A stretch of 45,099 nt of DNA from Bacteroidales bacterium UBA2295 (lineage in GTDB: Bacteria; Bacteroidota; Bacteroidia; Bacteroidales; Tenuifilaceae). The DNA lies in the NCBI GenBank assembly GCA_002345825.1, contig DDWD01000195.1, positions 43,323-88,421 on the forward strand, given 5' to 3'. The position numbers and the translations under genes were made by a program. This document shows positions 17,151 to 25,391 of this stretch, in pieces. The stretch's first letter is position 1, and every line of letters starts with the position of its first letter. The notes below the pieces were generated by a model, which was given only the letters and a program-made list of their open reading frames with translations, had not been told where the DNA came from and made no database searches.

Positions 17151-19712
17151 CTAGTAATTCTGAGCCGGATACATCTCATCCCACCAGCCATCTTCGCCCT
17201 TTAGGTGTTTGGAGAAGTAGGCAAGTATGGTGTTTGTCCACTCTATACGCCGACCATACTTAAGGATATGGTGATCCTCGCCTTTTATTTGGATATGATC
17301 AACGGGTTTGCCCAGCAACTTTAACGCTGTAAACATCTGTATACTCTCGCCTACAGGAACGTTGGTGTCATCGGCTCCGTGTAATAAAAGCAGCGGTGTT
17401 ACTACTTTATGGGCATTGAATAGGGGGCTTTTATCGATATAAAGCTCTCGATTGTTCCAGGGAAAACTGTTTGCGCTGGCCTCTGCGCTATAGGAATAGC
17501 CCCAGAAACCTTCGCCCCAGTAGCTCGATATGGAGCTGATGCCAGCATGCGAGATGGCTGCGGCAAATATGTCGGTTTGGGTAAGCAAATACATGGTCAT
17601 GAAACCTCCGTACGATGCGCCTATGCAACCAATTTTATCTGCATTAACAAAGTTGTGCTGAGCGGAAAATTTTATTGTGCCCTCAATAATTTCATCAGCA
17701 GTTATTTCGCCCCAGGCATTAACGTGCGCTGCCGAAAAATCTTGACCAAACCCAATGGTTCCACTGGGTTGTAAAACCAGCACCACAAACCCATTGGCGG
17801 CGTAGTGCTGTTTTGGGTAACGACCACCAAAATCGCGCCCCACGGGGGTTGTTCCTCCGTAGTAGTAAACAATGGTTGGGTATTTCTTGGCTTCATCAAA
17901 GTTTGGGGGTAGGTAGTATCGCCCAATTACTCTTTGTCCGCGTTTCGAAACAAACTCCCAGTCCTTCACCTCACCGAGTTTGACATGGGCGTAGTTCACT
18001 GCATCGGGATCATCTATAAGATTGGTCTTCCCGTTTTTTAAATCGATGCTATAGGCTTTAGGCCAAGAGTTGGTGCCCGAACCTACATAGACGGCTTGCT
18101 GTTTCCCTTTAGCAAAATCAAGGCTGCCAATCATCTCCTGGTTTAGGTTAAGTGGAGTAAAGCGTTTGCGGCGTACATTGTACTCATAAACTGTGTTGTT
18201 CTCCTTGTCCACAGTATTTAGGTAGATATTATTTGTTGTGGGGCACCAATATGCGCTCTGTACCGAAGGATCAAAGCTGAGGGTAATGGGATCAGCTGTG
18301 CCTGTATCAATATCGTAAATGTAGGCCTGTGTGTCGTAGCCGTTGGGTATTTTGTTGTCTGTAACATTCACTCCAATCGTACCAAAAGCCAATGGGGCAC
18401 CAGTAGCTAGCAGCTTTTTACCATCGGGGGAGTAGGATAGACTTGTGCTGAAGAGCTTGTCTGTCCAAAGCGTGTCGAGAGTTCTTGTTGTAAGGTCGAG
18501 GCGAAGAAGTGTTTGCTTACTGTAGGGCCTTTCGCTGTAATCCTCACGGTTGATGCTAAACAGAATGGCTTTGCCATCGGGGCTAATGTCGTGCAGGTAG
18601 GTAGACCGATTCCCCCAAGTAAGGCGTTGGTGCTTGCCCGAGACAATATCAGCATGATAAAGAAAACTTCGATTTCGCCAATGGGGTTGCCTATCCTCCA
18701 TTGAGAGGATTTGCATCATATCACCCTTTCGACTTTCGTCTTGCTCGTACACGCTGTATATTATGTAATCCTCGTTGGGCGACCAGGTGTAGCCCATAAT
18801 TTTGTTAATCCCTTTTAAAACTTCCTTTTCGTCTCCTGAGTCAAGATTGTAAATCCAAAGATTATCATTGGCAATGTACGATAGCTTGTTGCCCTTGGGC
18901 ATCCATTTTATTTGCGACACCTCGTTTTGGCGAAATGAGGCAACAATGCTATTGTCATTTAGCCGAACTACCTTACGGTAGTAACTATTGCGCTCAGTTT
19001 TGGTGTCCATTTCGGCTACGGTAATTAGCGCCATATCGCCAGTAGATGATATGCTTACGCTGGATAGTTTTGGCCCTTGCAGCAAGTGTTTTAGCGTTTT
19101 TACTTGCTGTGGATCGGTTGAAAAGGCTACCTGATTAAGCGTAAACTCAGATGAGGGATTAATTAGCAACTTTAACCTCAGTGGTTTTGTAAGCGTATCG
19201 GGAACCAACAGCTTAACCAACACCTTGTGTTTTCCTGCAAGTAGTTTAATCTCTTTCTGAATGCTGGAGGATTTGTCGCTAGTGGAGTATCTCTCGGCGG
19301 TTTTTGTGTCGCCAATATATAGTTCAAAGGGTAACGAACACTCCATTTCGATGTTGCCTTTCCAAAAACCCTCGGTTTCGATGTATGCCGCGGCTAGTAC
19401 AAGCTTATTGACCTTGGATGAAAAACTTATCGATAGGGTGCTGTCGGGATTCGTTGTGTGCCTTGTCCAGCTATTGGTTGTACCCTTCAACATTTGTCCC
19501 TCCTCAGGGTAGATATCGTTCAGGTAAAGAGTTTGTTGCTTGAGTAGATCGGTGGCCTTAAATGTATCGCCATTTACATTTTTGGTGCTGGCTAGCGAGG
19601 GAAGTGATAGCTCTATCCCATCGGCTATTAGCCATTCTTTCATAAAATTTTCCTGTGCCCAAGCAGTGCTAAGAACAGTGCAAATAGCAATTAAGCAGAT
19701 TGTTTTTTTCAT
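17151..19712 (-). CDS. Exported S9 family (prolyl oligopeptidase/DPP-like) serine peptidase
   Basis: 853 aa from the ATG at 19712 (an upstream TTG is rejected because MKKTICLIAICTVLSTAWAQ is a complete signal peptide). Residues ~200-560 are beta-propeller-like repeats (WSPNEDYIIYS, SPDGKAILFS, SPDGKKLLATG), which restrict access to peptides. The C-terminal alpha/beta-hydrolase domain carries the triad Ser700 in GASYGG, Asp782 in HGADDTNV and His814 in GEDHH. Such periplasmic enzymes trim dipeptides or acylated residues from peptides. It appears monocistronic with its own terminator. Confidence 0.92.
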   Translation of the reverse strand: MKKTICLIAICTVLSTAWAQENFMKEWLIADGIELSLPSLASTKNVNGDTFKATDLLKQQTLYLNDIYPEEGQMLKGTTNSWTRHTTNPDSTLSISFSSKVNKLVLAAAYIETEGFWKGNIEMECSLPFELYIGDTKTAERYSTSDKSSSIQKEIKLLAGKHKVLVKLLVPDTLTKPLRLKLLINPSSEFTLNQVAFSTDPQQVKTLKHLLQGPKLSSVSISSTGDMALITVAEMDTKTERNSYYRKVVRLNDNSIVASFRQNEVSQIKWMPKGNKLSYIANDNLWIYNLDSGDEKEVLKGINKIMGYTWSPNEDYIIYSVYEQDESRKGDMMQILSMEDRQPHWRNRSFLYHADIVSGKHQRLTWGNRSTYLHDISPDGKAILFSINREDYSERPYSKQTLLRLDLTTRTLDTLWTDKLFSTSLSYSPDGKKLLATGAPLAFGTIGVNVTDNKIPNGYDTQAYIYDIDTGTADPITLSFDPSVQSAYWCPTTNNIYLNTVDKENNTVYEYNVRRKRFTPLNLNQEMIGSLDFAKGKQQAVYVGSGTNSWPKAYSIDLKNGKTNLIDDPDAVNYAHVKLGEVKDWEFVSKRGQRVIGRYYLPPNFDEAKKYPTIVYYYGGTTPVGRDFGGRYPKQHYAANGFVVLVLQPSGTIGFGQDFSAAHVNAWGEITADEIIEGTIKFSAQHNFVNADKIGCIGASYGGFMTMYLLTQTDIFAAAISHAGISSISSYWGEGFWGYSYSAEASANSFPWNNRELYIDKSPLFNAHKVVTPLLLLHGADDTNVPVGESIQMFTALKLLGKPVDHIQIKGEDHHILKYGRRIEWTNTILAYFSKHLKGEDGWWDEMYPAQNY

Positions 19713-19782
19713 ATCATACAAAGATTAGATTTTGGGTCTTCGACTAGCAAAGTTTTCAAATGTAAATTGTGGAAAGAGTTTT

Positions 19783-20955
19783 TTAGCTTACCCTTCGTGG
19801 CGGGACAACCTCTTTGTTTCGGTTGAACATATACCGATAAGTTGCATGCGTTTTTAGGATTTTGGCACCAATTTGCTCGGCAACTCGGCACATTGTGGGG
19901 TTAAAGTCACCAATCCAGTTTAGCTCAATATCGGTGTAGGGATAGTCGTCGCGAAGAGCGCAGTTGGCAAATCCTTTAATAAGAGCCCCATCAACTCCTT
20001 TGCCCTGATATTGCGGAACGATACCGAATATTAAGCCTAAGGCTTTGGTGCATTTTTTCTTAACCTTAAGCAGATATAAAAGCTTTAGTTTGGCCCACAG
20101 GTTAAACTTGCCGTTTAGGTATTTTACAATCTGATTTAGATCGGGGATCATAATAAGAAACCCAATGGGTTCATCGTTGTGATATGCAAAAAGTACCAGC
20201 CTTTCGTCGAGGATGGGTTTGAGGGATTTTAGAAGTGCCATTGCTTGAACCTTGTGCATTTTGCCCACACCAGCAAAACGCCCCCAACCCTTATTGAAAA
20301 TCTCAACAAAATCGACAGCAAATTTTTTTAATTCCTTGCGATTTATGTTGGTGATCCTGTACTCTGGGTTTTGCTCAATGCGTTGGGCTTTTTCCCATAC
20401 CACCGGATCGACATACTTATCGGTTACCGGCATGTGGTAGGTAAACTGCTTGAAATAGTTTTTAAAGCCGTAATTCTCAAATAGGGCTTTGTAGTAGCTC
20501 AGATGATAACCCATACAGTAGTTGGGTTCGTAAAACCCCTCCACAAGCAAGCCCCACCATTTATCGCGTTCACCAAAATTTATGGGGCCATCCATAGCTT
20601 CCATACCTCTAGCCTCTAGCCATTGTTTGCAGGTATTAAAAAGGATATTGGTTGCTTCCTGATTATCGATACATTCGAAAAAACCCATTCCGCCTGTAGG
20701 CAGTTCGGTGTTCTTAAGGCTATGATCAATAAATGCTGCAACACGACCTACGGTACGTCCATTCTCATCGGCTAAAATCCACCGAATGGCTTCGCCATTG
20801 CGAAAGTGCTTGTTTTTTTCCCGATCAAAAATGTCTTCAATATCCTTGTCAAGAGGTCTAATCCAGTTCTGCTCGTTCTTGTATAGGCTTACGGGAAGGG
20901 TAATGAACTCGCGTTGTGTTTTCCTATTGTTTACCTCAATAATGGTGAAAGTCAT
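19783..20955 (-). CDS. Conserved GNAT-fold-like protein of unknown function
   Basis: 390 aa from the ATG at 20955. It resembles a widespread Bacteroidota family usually left unnamed or called N-acetyltransferase. The N-terminal part (YKNEQNWIRPLDKDIEDIFD) precedes GRVAAFID and DGPINFGERDKWWGLLVEGF; the C-terminal half holds a GNAT-like LIFGIVPQYQGKGVDGALIKGF, near the acetyl-CoA loop pattern Q/RxxGxG/A. No signal peptide or TM, so cytoplasmic. Substrate unknown. It follows no close partner: 70 bp separate it from the S9 gene, and 159 bp with a terminator from the esterase. Confidence 0.75.
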   Translation of the reverse strand: MTFTIIEVNNRKTQREFITLPVSLYKNEQNWIRPLDKDIEDIFDREKNKHFRNGEAIRWILADENGRTVGRVAAFIDHSLKNTELPTGGMGFFECIDNQEATNILFNTCKQWLEARGMEAMDGPINFGERDKWWGLLVEGFYEPNYCMGYHLSYYKALFENYGFKNYFKQFTYHMPVTDKYVDPVVWEKAQRIEQNPEYRITNINRKELKKFAVDFVEIFNKGWGRFAGVGKMHKVQAMALLKSLKPILDERLVLFAYHNDEPIGFLIMIPDLNQIVKYLNGKFNLWAKLKLLYLLKVKKKCTKALGLIFGIVPQYQGKGVDGALIKGFANCALRDDYPYTDIELNWIGDFNPTMCRVAEQIGAKILKTHATYRYMFNRNKEVVPPRRVS

Positions 20956-21052
20956 AGGATAATTATTTATCAAGGTTCTTTTAATGTTGGGTAAAGATAG
21001 AAATTTTAGGCCTTACCCCAATTATTACCGTGTCTTTGTAATCGCTTGTTTA

Positions 21053-21087
21053 CAAAAAAACCGCTGATTAGTTATTAAATCAGCGGT
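21053..21087 (-). terminator. Rho-independent terminator of the esterase lipoprotein gene
   Basis: Stem ACCGCTGATT / AATCAGCGGT (10 bp, 8-base loop), followed on the minus strand by a run of seven T residues. It lies 28 bp beyond the stop of the esterase gene. Confidence 0.88.
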
Positions 21088-21114
21088 TCGTTTTGGTTCT
21101 TAGGGTTTCCAGTT

Positions 21115-22128
21115 TTACTTGGTTGTTTTTATGTTGATGAAATTGCTGTTTCGATATGGATTGTTTCCTTGGTAAAGGATTTTATCTACAAAGTCGAAAT
21201 ACTTTACCATATTTTCCTGATCCTTTATCTTGTTGTTGTTGTGGCTGGCATTATCAAAGGTCATTAGCTCGGCAATGTTTCTGCCAGCCGCTTCGTTTAT
21301 TACCTTTTGCATGTTAACCGACTGCATGTAGGGAACAACCTTGTCGTTTGTGCCATGCACCAGCAAAATGGGAGGGAACTGAGAGTCAACAAGGTTAATT
21401 GGGTTGGCTTCGGTGGTTTTTGTCCAATTTTCCTGAACATTAAAGCCCATGATGTCGTTGGCCGGATGTGATCCCAGATTTGTTAGGCGGCTGATATCGG
21501 CAACGCCATACCATGAAACCACACCCTGAACAGCGCTAGAGAAATTCTCGTAGCCCATCGAAAGGTTCTCGAATGCCGGGTGGTTATTGGTTGCTCCCAA
21601 CATCATAGCAATGTGCCCTCCAGCCGAAGAGCCCCAAACCACAATATTTTTGGTATCTAAATTGTAATCCGCGGCTTTAGCCCTAAGGTGTCGGATTGCG
21701 GCTTTTACATCATGTAGAGGTTTTGGCCATACCACCTCGTCCGATAGGCGATAATTTACAGATACAACGGCGTAACCCTGGGTAATGGCCTGAAAGATAG
21801 GAGCAAGAGTTTCGGCTTGCTTGTTCCCGTATTTCCATCCACCGCCATGTATAACTACAATGGTTTTGTATGGTGCCTCGCCTACAGTGGGATAAGTAAT
21901 GTCTAGGGTTTGTCGTGGGTTTTCATTTCCAATGTATGGGATGTCAAGTAGGGTTTTGGAGAATTGGCTCATATCTATATTTTTAATCTTTCCTTTGGCA
22001 TATGATGCATATTCTCCCATTTCCGATAGGGCTATACCATCTGTTTCCTTTTGATTTTGGCATGAAAAGATCAAGAAAAACAGGGTTAGCCACAATAATG
22101 CCGATTTAATAATTTTGGTTGCTATCAT
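21115..22128 (-). CDS. Alpha/beta-hydrolase lipoprotein (esterase/feruloyl-esterase-like)
   Basis: 337 aa. A signal peptide ends in the lipobox LIFSC, so Cys23 is probably lipidated and the enzyme is tethered in the envelope. The fold carries an oxyanion motif HGGGW at 94-98, the nucleophile elbow GSSAG with Ser168, Asp261 in VHGTNDKVVP and His295 in FDNASHN. This is the BD-FAE / hormone-sensitive-lipase-like pattern, which hydrolyses carboxylic esters, often acyl groups on plant or microbial polysaccharides. The substrate cannot be assigned, as no glycan-utilisation genes are nearby. It ends at its own terminator. Confidence 0.88.
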   Translation of the reverse strand: MIATKIIKSALLWLTLFFLIFSCQNQKETDGIALSEMGEYASYAKGKIKNIDMSQFSKTLLDIPYIGNENPRQTLDITYPTVGEAPYKTIVVIHGGGWKYGNKQAETLAPIFQAITQGYAVVSVNYRLSDEVVWPKPLHDVKAAIRHLRAKAADYNLDTKNIVVWGSSAGGHIAMMLGATNNHPAFENLSMGYENFSSAVQGVVSWYGVADISRLTNLGSHPANDIMGFNVQENWTKTTEANPINLVDSQFPPILLVHGTNDKVVPYMQSVNMQKVINEAAGRNIAELMTFDNASHNNNKIKDQENMVKYFDFVDKILYQGNNPYRNSNFINIKTTK

Positions 22129-22210
22129 GGTAATGTTTTTTGGTTAAACATACTATAATTAATCCCTTTGTTATTGCAGGGTTTAACATATTGCAATAAG
22201 CACAAGTTAC

Positions 22211-22264
22211 AAAAAAAATCAACCCAGCTCCAAATAATGACGAAAAAGTCAACGAGGCTGGGTT
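22211..22264 (-). terminator. Terminator downstream of the queD-GNAT-SDR-GNAT run
   Basis: Stem AACCCAGC / GCTGGGTT (22221-22228 with 22257-22264) with a smaller inner GAC/GTC hairpin, followed on the minus strand by a T-run (22218-22211). It lies 41 bp after the last GNAT stop. Confidence 0.8.
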
Positions 22265-22304
22265 TTGAGCTTAAATGGTATGGTCATGTCGGATGTGGAG
22301 GGAG

Positions 22305-22826
22305 TTAATCGTTTTGTAGTTTTGCGTATCGTATTTCGTTGCATACTTTACCGTTTTTAAAGATTGCGTCTTTAAAAACGGCTTCCTTAGTAAATCCGCA
22401 CTTTTCGAGCACTTTTTGTGATGAGATGTTGTAGTCGAAAACCCCAGTAAATATTCTAACAATATCTAGATTGCTAAACCCGTAATCGCATATTAGATTA
22501 ACAGCTTTGGTCATAATCCCTTTATTCCAGAATGGTTCCCCGAGGAAGTAGCCAATCTCGGCCGATTTCCTATACACATCGTTACCTTTATGTAGCCCAA
22601 TGTTGCCAGCATACACCCCATTGTATTCAATGGCAAATACCTGGGGAGGTGTTAGGTTGAGGCACATCTCAATAAAGCTTTGAGCATCGGCAACTGTGTA
22701 TGGATTTGGGAATCCATCGCGAAGATTATCGCTTATCTTTTTGTTGTTGGCCAGCTCCGCAAGCCTGTACTTATCGTCTGGTACTAACTCTCTGAGGACA
22801 ACCTCGCCATTAGTAAGCCTTCTCAT
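22305..22826 (-). CDS. GNAT acetyltransferase (RimJ/RimL-like)
   Basis: 173 aa from the ATG at 22826. It has the Acetyltransf_3 layout: LRELVPDDKYRLAELANN at the N-terminus, AGNIGLHKG and SAEIGYFLGEPFWNKGIMTKAV (the acetyl-CoA-binding region), then KVLEKCGFTKEA near the end. These enzymes acetylate N-termini of ribosomal proteins or small amines using acetyl-CoA; the acceptor is unknown. It follows the SDR gene by 14 bp and is the last gene before the terminator. It is a distant paralogue of the GNAT at 23749-24339. Confidence 0.87.
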   Translation of the reverse strand: MRRLTNGEVVLRELVPDDKYRLAELANNKKISDNLRDGFPNPYTVADAQSFIEMCLNLTPPQVFAIEYNGVYAGNIGLHKGNDVYRKSAEIGYFLGEPFWNKGIMTKAVNLICDYGFSNLDIVRIFTGVFDYNISSQKVLEKCGFTKEAVFKDAIFKNGKVCNEIRYAKLQND

Positions 22827-22840
22827 CTTCAACAATTATG

Positions 22841-23752
22841 TTATTGGAAATTGAAACGTGTGCCGGTAAGCTCAGCCGAAACATCCCAAAATCGTTTTGC
22901 CAGCTGTCTATCTCTTGCCGTTTTGGTCGATTTCACTTCGACAGGATATCCCGAGAAGCCCATAAATCCATTGGGGCCAATAAACTCACTGCCCTTTAAC
23001 TTTTCTTCTGTGGCGGCTCTAAGCATTGGCAATGCGCCCATCTCGGCCTTTTGCCCTATTAAATTTACAGCTTTGCCTACAAAGCTAGCCGAAGTCCTAA
23101 AAAGATTGGTGTTAGATACTCCCGGATGGCAAGCAATGGCTTTCGTGTTCGCTTTAATCTCCTTAAGTTTTCTGTCCAGCTCGTAGGTGAACAGAAGATT
23201 CGCCAACTTGCTTTGCCCGTAAGCTTTGGTTTTATTGTACGATTTTTTCCAGTTCAAATCATCAAAGTTTAATCCCGATACCGCCGTATGGGCTATACTG
23301 CTTTGCGTTACAATTCGCGAGTTGGGTGTCTGTTTAATAACGTCCATCAGCAGTGCGGTGAGTGCAAAGTGGCCAAGGTGATTTATTCCCAGCTGGGTTT
23401 CAAAACCTTGCTTTGTTTCTTCGCGCTTGGGTGGCCACATCACGCCAGCGTTGTTGATAAGCACATCAATTTGTGTGTGTCGTTGCTTAAATTCATCGGC
23501 AAAGTTCCTAATCGATTCCAGATCGGATAGATCGAGTTGCATTAACTCTAGCTGGGCAGTAGGGTATTCTCTGTTTATCTCTGCAATAGCATCTTGTCCT
23601 TTGGTGATGCTGCGAACCGCCATAATTACCCTCGCTCCTTTACTGCTCAGAACCTTGGCTGCTTCGAGACCTAATCCGCTATTGGCACCGGTTATGATAA
23701 TTGTTTTACCCTTTTGCGAAGGGATATTTTTAGTTGTCCAGTTGTTTTTCAT
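22841..23752 (-). CDS. Short-chain dehydrogenase/reductase (retinol-dehydrogenase-like)
   Basis: 303 aa. The NAD(P)-binding TGANSGLG is at 21-28, NNAG at 100-103, and the catalytic residues are Ser151/Ser152, Tyr178 and Lys182 in YGQSK. An arginine in AVRSITKG after the second strand suggests NADP(H). Length and the NWKKSYNKTKAYGQSKLAN context match SDRs near the retinol dehydrogenase / WW-domain oxidoreductase group, acting on diverse carbonyls; the physiological substrate is unknown. The start overlaps the stop of the upstream GNAT by 4 bp, indicating translational coupling. Confidence 0.9.
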   Translation of the reverse strand: MKNNWTTKNIPSQKGKTIIITGANSGLGLEAAKVLSSKGARVIMAVRSITKGQDAIAEINREYPTAQLELMQLDLSDLESIRNFADEFKQRHTQIDVLINNAGVMWPPKREETKQGFETQLGINHLGHFALTALLMDVIKQTPNSRIVTQSSIAHTAVSGLNFDDLNWKKSYNKTKAYGQSKLANLLFTYELDRKLKEIKANTKAIACHPGVSNTNLFRTSASFVGKAVNLIGQKAEMGALPMLRAATEEKLKGSEFIGPNGFMGFSGYPVEVKSTKTARDRQLAKRFWDVSAELTGTRFNFQ

Positions 23753-24339
23753 CGTTCGTAAATATTGTTTATGTAAATATGCTTGTTTCTTTCATAATCA
23801 GAGCGGAGCAGGCTGTAAACTTCAAGATCCGTATATTCTTTGTTGGCAAGTAGCTCACCTTCTCGTTCAATTCCTTCGAGAGTAAAGCTAAGCCTTTGGG
23901 GTATTCTTTTACTGGGTAAATTGTCAACAGCACATTTAATCTGAATCCTGTTCATTTGCTCTTTTTCAAAGGCAATTTCAATAAGTTTTTTTGTCGATTT
24001 GGTCACAATCCCTTTGCCTTGTAGCGGTTCCGATAGCCAGTAGCCAATCTCGGTTTTTCCGTTCAACCTATCCGTATCCTTAAAGCCAATAATGCCAGCA
24101 AAGGCTTTGTTATACTGGATGGTATACACCAGTTCGGTTTGCTCAGGTGGTGCATTTAAAACCGATTGCACAAAGGCAATACTGTCGCTTACTGTTTTGG
24201 TAGCGGCAACAAACGGAAGCCATTTGCCTAAGAACTCTCGTTGCGAGTTGATGGTGCTGAAAATATCATAAGCATCTGCAAGGGTAATTTGGCAGAGTGT
24301 TATGCTGTCGCAAACATAAACGGTGTTGGTTTTATTCAC
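23749..24339 (-). CDS. GNAT acetyltransferase (RimJ/RimL-like)
   Basis: 196 aa. Acetyltransf_3 pattern: ITLCQITLADAYDIF, AGIIGFKDTDRLNGKTEIGYWLSEPLQGKGIVTKSTKKLIEIAF (the acetyl-CoA region with QGKG) and KRIPQRLSFTLEG. The usual SxxxxxKxGF end is degraded to SKRIPQRLSF, a mild variation. Members resembling RimL acetylate protein N-termini; the target is unknown. It starts 10 bp after queD and its last 4 bases overlap the SDR start, so queD, this gene, the SDR and the second GNAT form one transcription unit. Confidence 0.87.
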   Translation of the reverse strand: MNKTNTVYVCDSITLCQITLADAYDIFSTINSQREFLGKWLPFVAATKTVSDSIAFVQSVLNAPPEQTELVYTIQYNKAFAGIIGFKDTDRLNGKTEIGYWLSEPLQGKGIVTKSTKKLIEIAFEKEQMNRIQIKCAVDNLPSKRIPQRLSFTLEGIEREGELLANKEYTDLEVYSLLRSDYERNKHIYINNIYER

Positions 24340-24349
24340 TATCCTTTAA

Positions 24350-24793
24350 TTAGTTGTCGCTGGCAAACCATTCGGCAAAGCTGGTAGCAGTTTCGTGGAG
24401 TTTCAAATGGTGCAGCTTTACTTCTTTAGGAAGTTCAGCGGAGATTAGTTGCACAATATGAATCAGAAGGTTCTCACAGGTTGGTTGGTAATCAACCTGT
24501 TCAATATTACCCAATGATTGAATATTCGGTTGTTTTAAAATTTGATTGTTACCTTTAACCATCAAAACGTGGTCAAATCGATTTACAACCTTTTTGGTTA
24601 CAATGCTTTTGAGTTGTCCAAAATCCATTACCATCCCATATTTTGGGTCGGCTGGGTTAGCGTTTGGCTCGCCAATAACGGTCACTGCCAATCGGTATGA
24701 GTGACCATGCACATTTTTGCAGGGGCCATCGTAGCCCTCAAGCATATGGGCCATTTCGAATGTGAACTCCTTGGTAAGCCTAATCCTCGACAT
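24350..24793 (-). CDS. queD: 6-carboxy-5,6,7,8-tetrahydropterin synthase (QueD / PTPS family)
   Basis: 147 aa. Zinc ligands His16 (FEMAHML) and the pair His29 and His31 in NVHGHSY, with the catalytic Cys25 in GPCKNVHGH, give the QueD CxxxHGH arrangement. MVMDFGQLKSIV and a late Glu in LKLHETAT complete the active site. QueD converts 7,8-dihydroneopterin triphosphate to 6-carboxytetrahydropterin for queuosine of tRNA. Other queuosine genes are not in the window, and a PTPS-like role in biopterin synthesis cannot be excluded. It is first in a four-gene run with an SDR and two GNATs. Confidence 0.9.
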   Translation of the reverse strand: MSRIRLTKEFTFEMAHMLEGYDGPCKNVHGHSYRLAVTVIGEPNANPADPKYGMVMDFGQLKSIVTKKVVNRFDHVLMVKGNNQILKQPNIQSLGNIEQVDYQPTCENLLIHIVQLISAELPKEVKLHHLKLHETATSFAEWFASDN

Positions 24794-24828
24794 CTTGTTT
24801 CTGTTAAGTAGATAGTGTAATGTTCTTT

Positions 24829-24854
24829 AGGGTGAGCAGCAAAACCCTCACCCT
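24829..24854. other. Hairpin between arsR and queD
   Basis: Perfect 8-bp stem AGGGTGAG / CTCACCCT with a 10-base loop, 58 bp beyond the arsR stop. Neither strand has a clear T-run, so it may be a weak terminator, an RNA-stability element or chance. Confidence 0.4.
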
Positions 24855-24911
24855 TTCCAAGAACAACTTAACTAAAGATTTGTTTTAATACAGTAGTGCT
24901 GTTTTGGCTGT

Positions 24912-25211
24912 TTAGGTGGTGCACTGGTTGAGGCAATCCATGATTTTAGCTAAGCTGTCATTTTTAAGGAAGTAGTACGTGTTTTTGCCATCGCGCTTTG
25001 AGGCTAACACGCCCTTGTCTTTAAGTATACCCAGGTGATGCGAGGTGGTGGACTGTTCAATCTCAAGTTTCTCGTGAATTTGAGTAACGGTCATCCGGTT
25101 ACCATCTTCCAAAAAGTTGAGAATGGCAATTCTCATTGGATGCGCAATGGCTTTTAGCATACTGGCAGCTTGCTCTAATTGCTCAATTCTTAGATCTTTA
25201 ACGGTACTCAT
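24912..25211 (-). CDS. ArsR/SmtB family winged-helix regulator
   Basis: 99 aa, the usual size. The winged HTH contains LKAIAHPMRIAILNFLEDGNRMTVTQIHEKLEIEQSTTSHHLGILKDKGVLASKRDGKNTYYFL. The classical metal-binding ELCVCDL motif in the recognition region is absent, but the C-terminus ends CLNQCTT, offering two cysteines close together, so either a non-metal signal or a C-terminal thiol site is possible. No metal exporter is adjacent. It is divergent from the polyprenyl synthase gene. A palindrome over its own promoter suggests autoregulation. Confidence 0.9.
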   Translation of the reverse strand: MSTVKDLRIEQLEQAASMLKAIAHPMRIAILNFLEDGNRMTVTQIHEKLEIEQSTTSHHLGILKDKGVLASKRDGKNTYYFLKNDSLAKIMDCLNQCTT

Positions 25212-25231
25212 ATTGACATATTTAATTGATG

Positions 25232-25248
25232 CAAATATATGAATATTT
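25232..25248 (-). promoter_or_regulatory. arsR -7 box with overlapping palindrome
   Basis: TATATTTG on the minus strand (25239-25232) matches TAnnTTTG about 21 bp before the arsR start. AAATAT-ATGA-ATATTT at 25233-25248 is a 6-4-6 palindrome covering the box, the size and AT-rich character expected of an ArsR operator. No clear -33 TTG is seen. Confidence 0.45.
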
Positions 25249-25391
25249 AGTATTTTTTGCCTCGTAGTTTATTAATTTTCAGTTCTCACTTAGTTTTTAA
25301 TTTGCTCTTTTAGTAATTATAGGATAAACCTCTATTGGGCATTTTTTTGTTATTGCAGCCGTATTAAGCAAAAAAAGTAGTTAATTTGTCG

